From: Synergistaceae bacterium
GTDB taxonomy: Bacteria; Synergistota; Synergistia; Synergistales; Aminobacteriaceae
DNA: 7,379 bases
Direction of reading: 5' to 3'
Assembly (NCBI GenBank): GCA_017455085.1
Contig: JAFTBT010000096.1
Span: 1-7,379, forward strand
The translations under genes and the position numbers were made by a program. The first letter of the stretch is position 1. The number at the start of each line of letters is the position of its first letter. Under the pieces are notes generated by a model. That model saw nothing but the letters and a program-made list of their open reading frames with translations. It had not been told where the DNA came from and did no database searches. Of this stretch, positions 5,946 to 7,379 are shown one piece after another.

Positions 5946-6443
5946 CCAGACGTTGACGAATCGCACTCCCCAGACGAAAACCCCGAATCCCTTTGCGCCA
6001 GACTCTCACGCCTCAAAGCAGAATCAGGAGCGCAAAAATTCCCGGACGCTGTAGTGATTGCGGCGGATACTATCGTAGTGATTGACGGCCATATTCTCGG
6101 AAAACCAGCTAGCCGCGAAGATGCTTTAAGAATGCTTAAAGCTCTTCGCGGCAGGGAACACGAAGTACTTACGGGGCTAAGTGTCTGCATGAACAGGAGA
6201 GTCCTGACTCACGTTGAACATACTACCGTAAAATTCCGGCCACTTACTGACGCGGAAATCAGTGCTTACGTCTCAACCGGAGAATGCGACGACAAAGCCG
6301 GAGCCTATGCTGTTCAGGGCAAAGGCTCACTGCTGATTGAGGGATTGCAGGGAGATTATTTTAACGTTGTGGGGCTGCCTGTGTGCAGACTGGGAATTAT
6401 TCTGCACGAGTTCGGCATTAACATTCTTGCGGGGACTGAATGA
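5859..6443 (+). CDS. maf: Maf family nucleoside triphosphate pyrophosphatase (YhdE-like)
   Basis: Maf proteins hydrolyse nucleoside triphosphates to the monophosphate and pyrophosphate, acting on dTTP/UTP and modified nucleotides, and some affect septum formation. This one has 194 residues, the normal length. The signature loop SGSPRRR lies at 9-15, followed by DVDES (31-35), AADTIV with the likely catalytic D70 (68-73), GKPAS (81-85) and TGLSV (105-109). DDKAGAYAVQGKG (144-156) and IEGLQGDYFNVVGLPV (160-175) close the core. The DKAGAYAxQG version of the motif is that of the YhdE (dTTP/UTP) subgroup rather than YceF, so that specificity is inferred. The frame is intact with no missing key residue. 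Upstream, its first 22 codons are copied in tandem. It converges with the aminopeptidase 9 nt downstream. Confidence 0.95.
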   Translation: MAVRIILASGSPRRRALLHDLGLTFEVYKPDVDESHSPDENPESLCARLSRLKAESGAQKFPDAVVIAADTIVVIDGHILGKPASREDALRMLKALRGREHEVLTGLSVCMNRRVLTHVEHTTVKFRPLTDAEISAYVSTGECDDKAGAYAVQGKGSLLIEGLQGDYFNVVGLPVCRLGIILHEFGINILAGTE

Positions 6444-6453
6444 CTCTCCCCGC
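6429..6453. terminator. GC-rich hairpin between convergent maf and aminopeptidase genes
   Basis: GCGGGGA (6429-6435) pairs perfectly with TCCCCGC (6447-6453), giving a 7-bp GC-rich stem with an 11-nt loop. It spans the end of maf (stop in the loop) and touches the stop codon of the opposing gene, so the same inverted repeat could act on both transcripts. Neither side has a proper run of T after the stem. It is therefore only a candidate bidirectional terminator or 3'-end stabiliser. Confidence 0.45.
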
Positions 6454-7379
6454 TATACTATCTCTATGCTCTGGTTGTCGTTGATGGTCAGACATTCTGC
6501 GCCGTCCTCAATGATAAGATAGTCATCCTCGATTCTGAGGCCTCCCCAGCCTTCGATGTATATTCCCGGCTCAACAGTAACTACATCCCCGACCTGCAAA
6601 GTGTCCTTTGAGGTTTTGGACAGTCTCGGAGCTTCGTGAACCTCAAGCCCCAAACCATGCCCCAAGCCATGCACGAAATTTTCTCCGTATCCTGAATCAC
6701 TAATCACTTTGCGGGCTATAGCGTCAACTTTCTGACCAGAAATTCCCGGCCTGAGAGATTCTGCTGCTGCCTTGTGCGCTTTGAGAAGTATAGCGTTAAT
6801 CTCCAGTGCTTTGCTGTCCGGCTGGCCAAGAGCAAAATTCCGTGTGATGTCGCTCATGTAGCCTTGATACATTGCTCCGTAGTCAACAGTAACAGTTTCT
6901 CCCGCAGCAAATGCCTTCATCGTGGCGGGAGCGTGGCACATTGCGCTTCTCTCTCCTGACGCAACAATGAAGTCATCATGCGCCCAGCCTTTTTCTGCGC
7001 CGAGTCTTTTTATCTCCGTCATGAGCAGCGAGTCAAATTCCACTTCAGTCATTCCGGCGTGAACATGCTTTAACGTGTTGCCGTATGCGTCCCGTCCAAT
7101 TTGTGCAGCTTTGCGGATTAGGGCTATCTCGTGAGAGTCCTTAGTCCTGCGAAGCGTTGGGATGAAGTCTGACGCGTCAAGCCACTGTGTTTTTGCGGGG
7201 GCAAAGTGTTTCGTGAAGGTTGCGTGCGAGATTTTTTCTGCCTCAAAGCCGGTGCGGACATATCCGGAGTCAGTGATGGCTTTGGCTATGTATTCAGGCA
7301 GTGATAATTCTGACTGTATGACTATCTTGTAGGGGGTCTGACTCTTGGCCTGAGTCTGATAGCGTCCGTCAGTAATGAG
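6453..7379 (-). CDS. Xaa-Pro aminopeptidase, peptidase family M24B (N-terminus outside window)
   Basis: The reverse frame is open to the right edge. The 308 residues present lack only the first few dozen of a protein of roughly 350-360. The start of the fragment (LITDGRYQTQAKSQTP) is the creatinase N-terminal domain, which ends near DASDFIPTLRRTKDSHEIALI (about 66-86). The pita-bread M24 catalytic domain follows, with all five metal ligands: D166 (VDYGA), D177 (YMSDITRN), H241 (GLGHGLGL), E270 (VEPGIY) and E284 (RIEDD), fragment numbering. SAMCHAPAT near 146-154 is the substrate-pocket segment that is often S-A-L-P-H, with Cys here instead of Pro. The enzyme removes an N-terminal residue preceding proline from peptides in the cytoplasm, using two metal ions. 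An internal ATG (7050-7052) is not the start, since homologous sequence continues upstream of it. Confidence 0.93.
   Translation of the reverse strand, partial: LITDGRYQTQAKSQTPYKIVIQSELSLPEYIAKAITDSGYVRTGFEAEKISHATFTKHFAPAKTQWLDASDFIPTLRRTKDSHEIALIRKAAQIGRDAYGNTLKHVHAGMTEVEFDSLLMTEIKRLGAEKGWAHDDFIVASGERSAMCHAPATMKAFAAGETVTVDYGAMYQGYMSDITRNFALGQPDSKALEINAILLKAHKAAAESLRPGISGQKVDAIARKVISDSGYGENFVHGLGHGLGLEVHEAPRLSKTSKDTLQVGDVVTVEPGIYIEGWGGLRIEDDYLIIEDGAECLTINDNQSIEIV

Noticed and set aside
6453..7052. Aminopeptidase starting at the internal ATG at 7050-7052
   Set aside because: The frame continues without a stop to the window edge and encodes a creatinase N-terminal domain, so the gene is simply cut by the window.

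Overview
The window carries six recognisable housekeeping genes plus one unusual repeat locus. In order they are: the C-terminal part of a Na/Pi-cotransporter family protein with a PhoU domain (+, cut by the left edge), penicillin-binding protein 1C (pbpC, +), ribonuclease J (rnj, +), undecaprenyl-diphosphatase (uppP, +), a Maf nucleotide pyrophosphatase (maf, +), and a convergent Xaa-Pro aminopeptidase of family M24B (-, cut by the right edge). No rRNA, tRNA, transposase or CRISPR array is visible.

The organism is bacterial. PbpC is typical of diderm (outer-membrane) bacteria, while RNase J, strong AGGAGG-type ribosome binding sites and consecutive TTG starts are more Firmicute-like. The mix would fit a diderm lineage such as Synergistota, but this is an inference from gene content, not a match I could test.

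Layout: 1-2823 is a tight pair (Na/Pi protein, then pbpC 9 nt later with no clear Shine-Dalgarno). 2824-3021 is a 198-nt intergenic stretch with a TATAAT box, a small hairpin and the rnj ribosome binding site. rnj and uppP form an operon-like pair in which the uppP ribosome binding site overlaps the rnj stop codon. 5605-5858 has no conventional gene but holds partial tandem copies of the start of maf. maf itself starts at 5859. maf and the aminopeptidase converge with only 9 nt between their stops, and a GC-rich hairpin spans that junction.

Functionally, pbpC (peptidoglycan polymerisation and cross-linking) and uppP (recycling of the undecaprenyl carrier) both serve the cell envelope. RNase J is a global RNA processing and decay enzyme, Maf hydrolyses non-canonical or pyrimidine nucleoside triphosphates, and the aminopeptidase trims Xaa-Pro peptides.

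The most interesting part is 5601-5945. The first ~22 codons of maf together with its ribosome binding site occur three times with a 98-bp period, and a fourth, decayed copy may lie just upstream. Each upstream copy is a short ORF (32 and 35 codons) that keeps the Maf signature loop SGSPRR and stops inside the start region of the next copy with a 10-nt overlap. Seven of the eight codon differences between copy 2 and maf in that segment are synonymous. This looks like a chain of truncated Maf leader peptides, or a relic of repeated duplication, feeding translation into maf.
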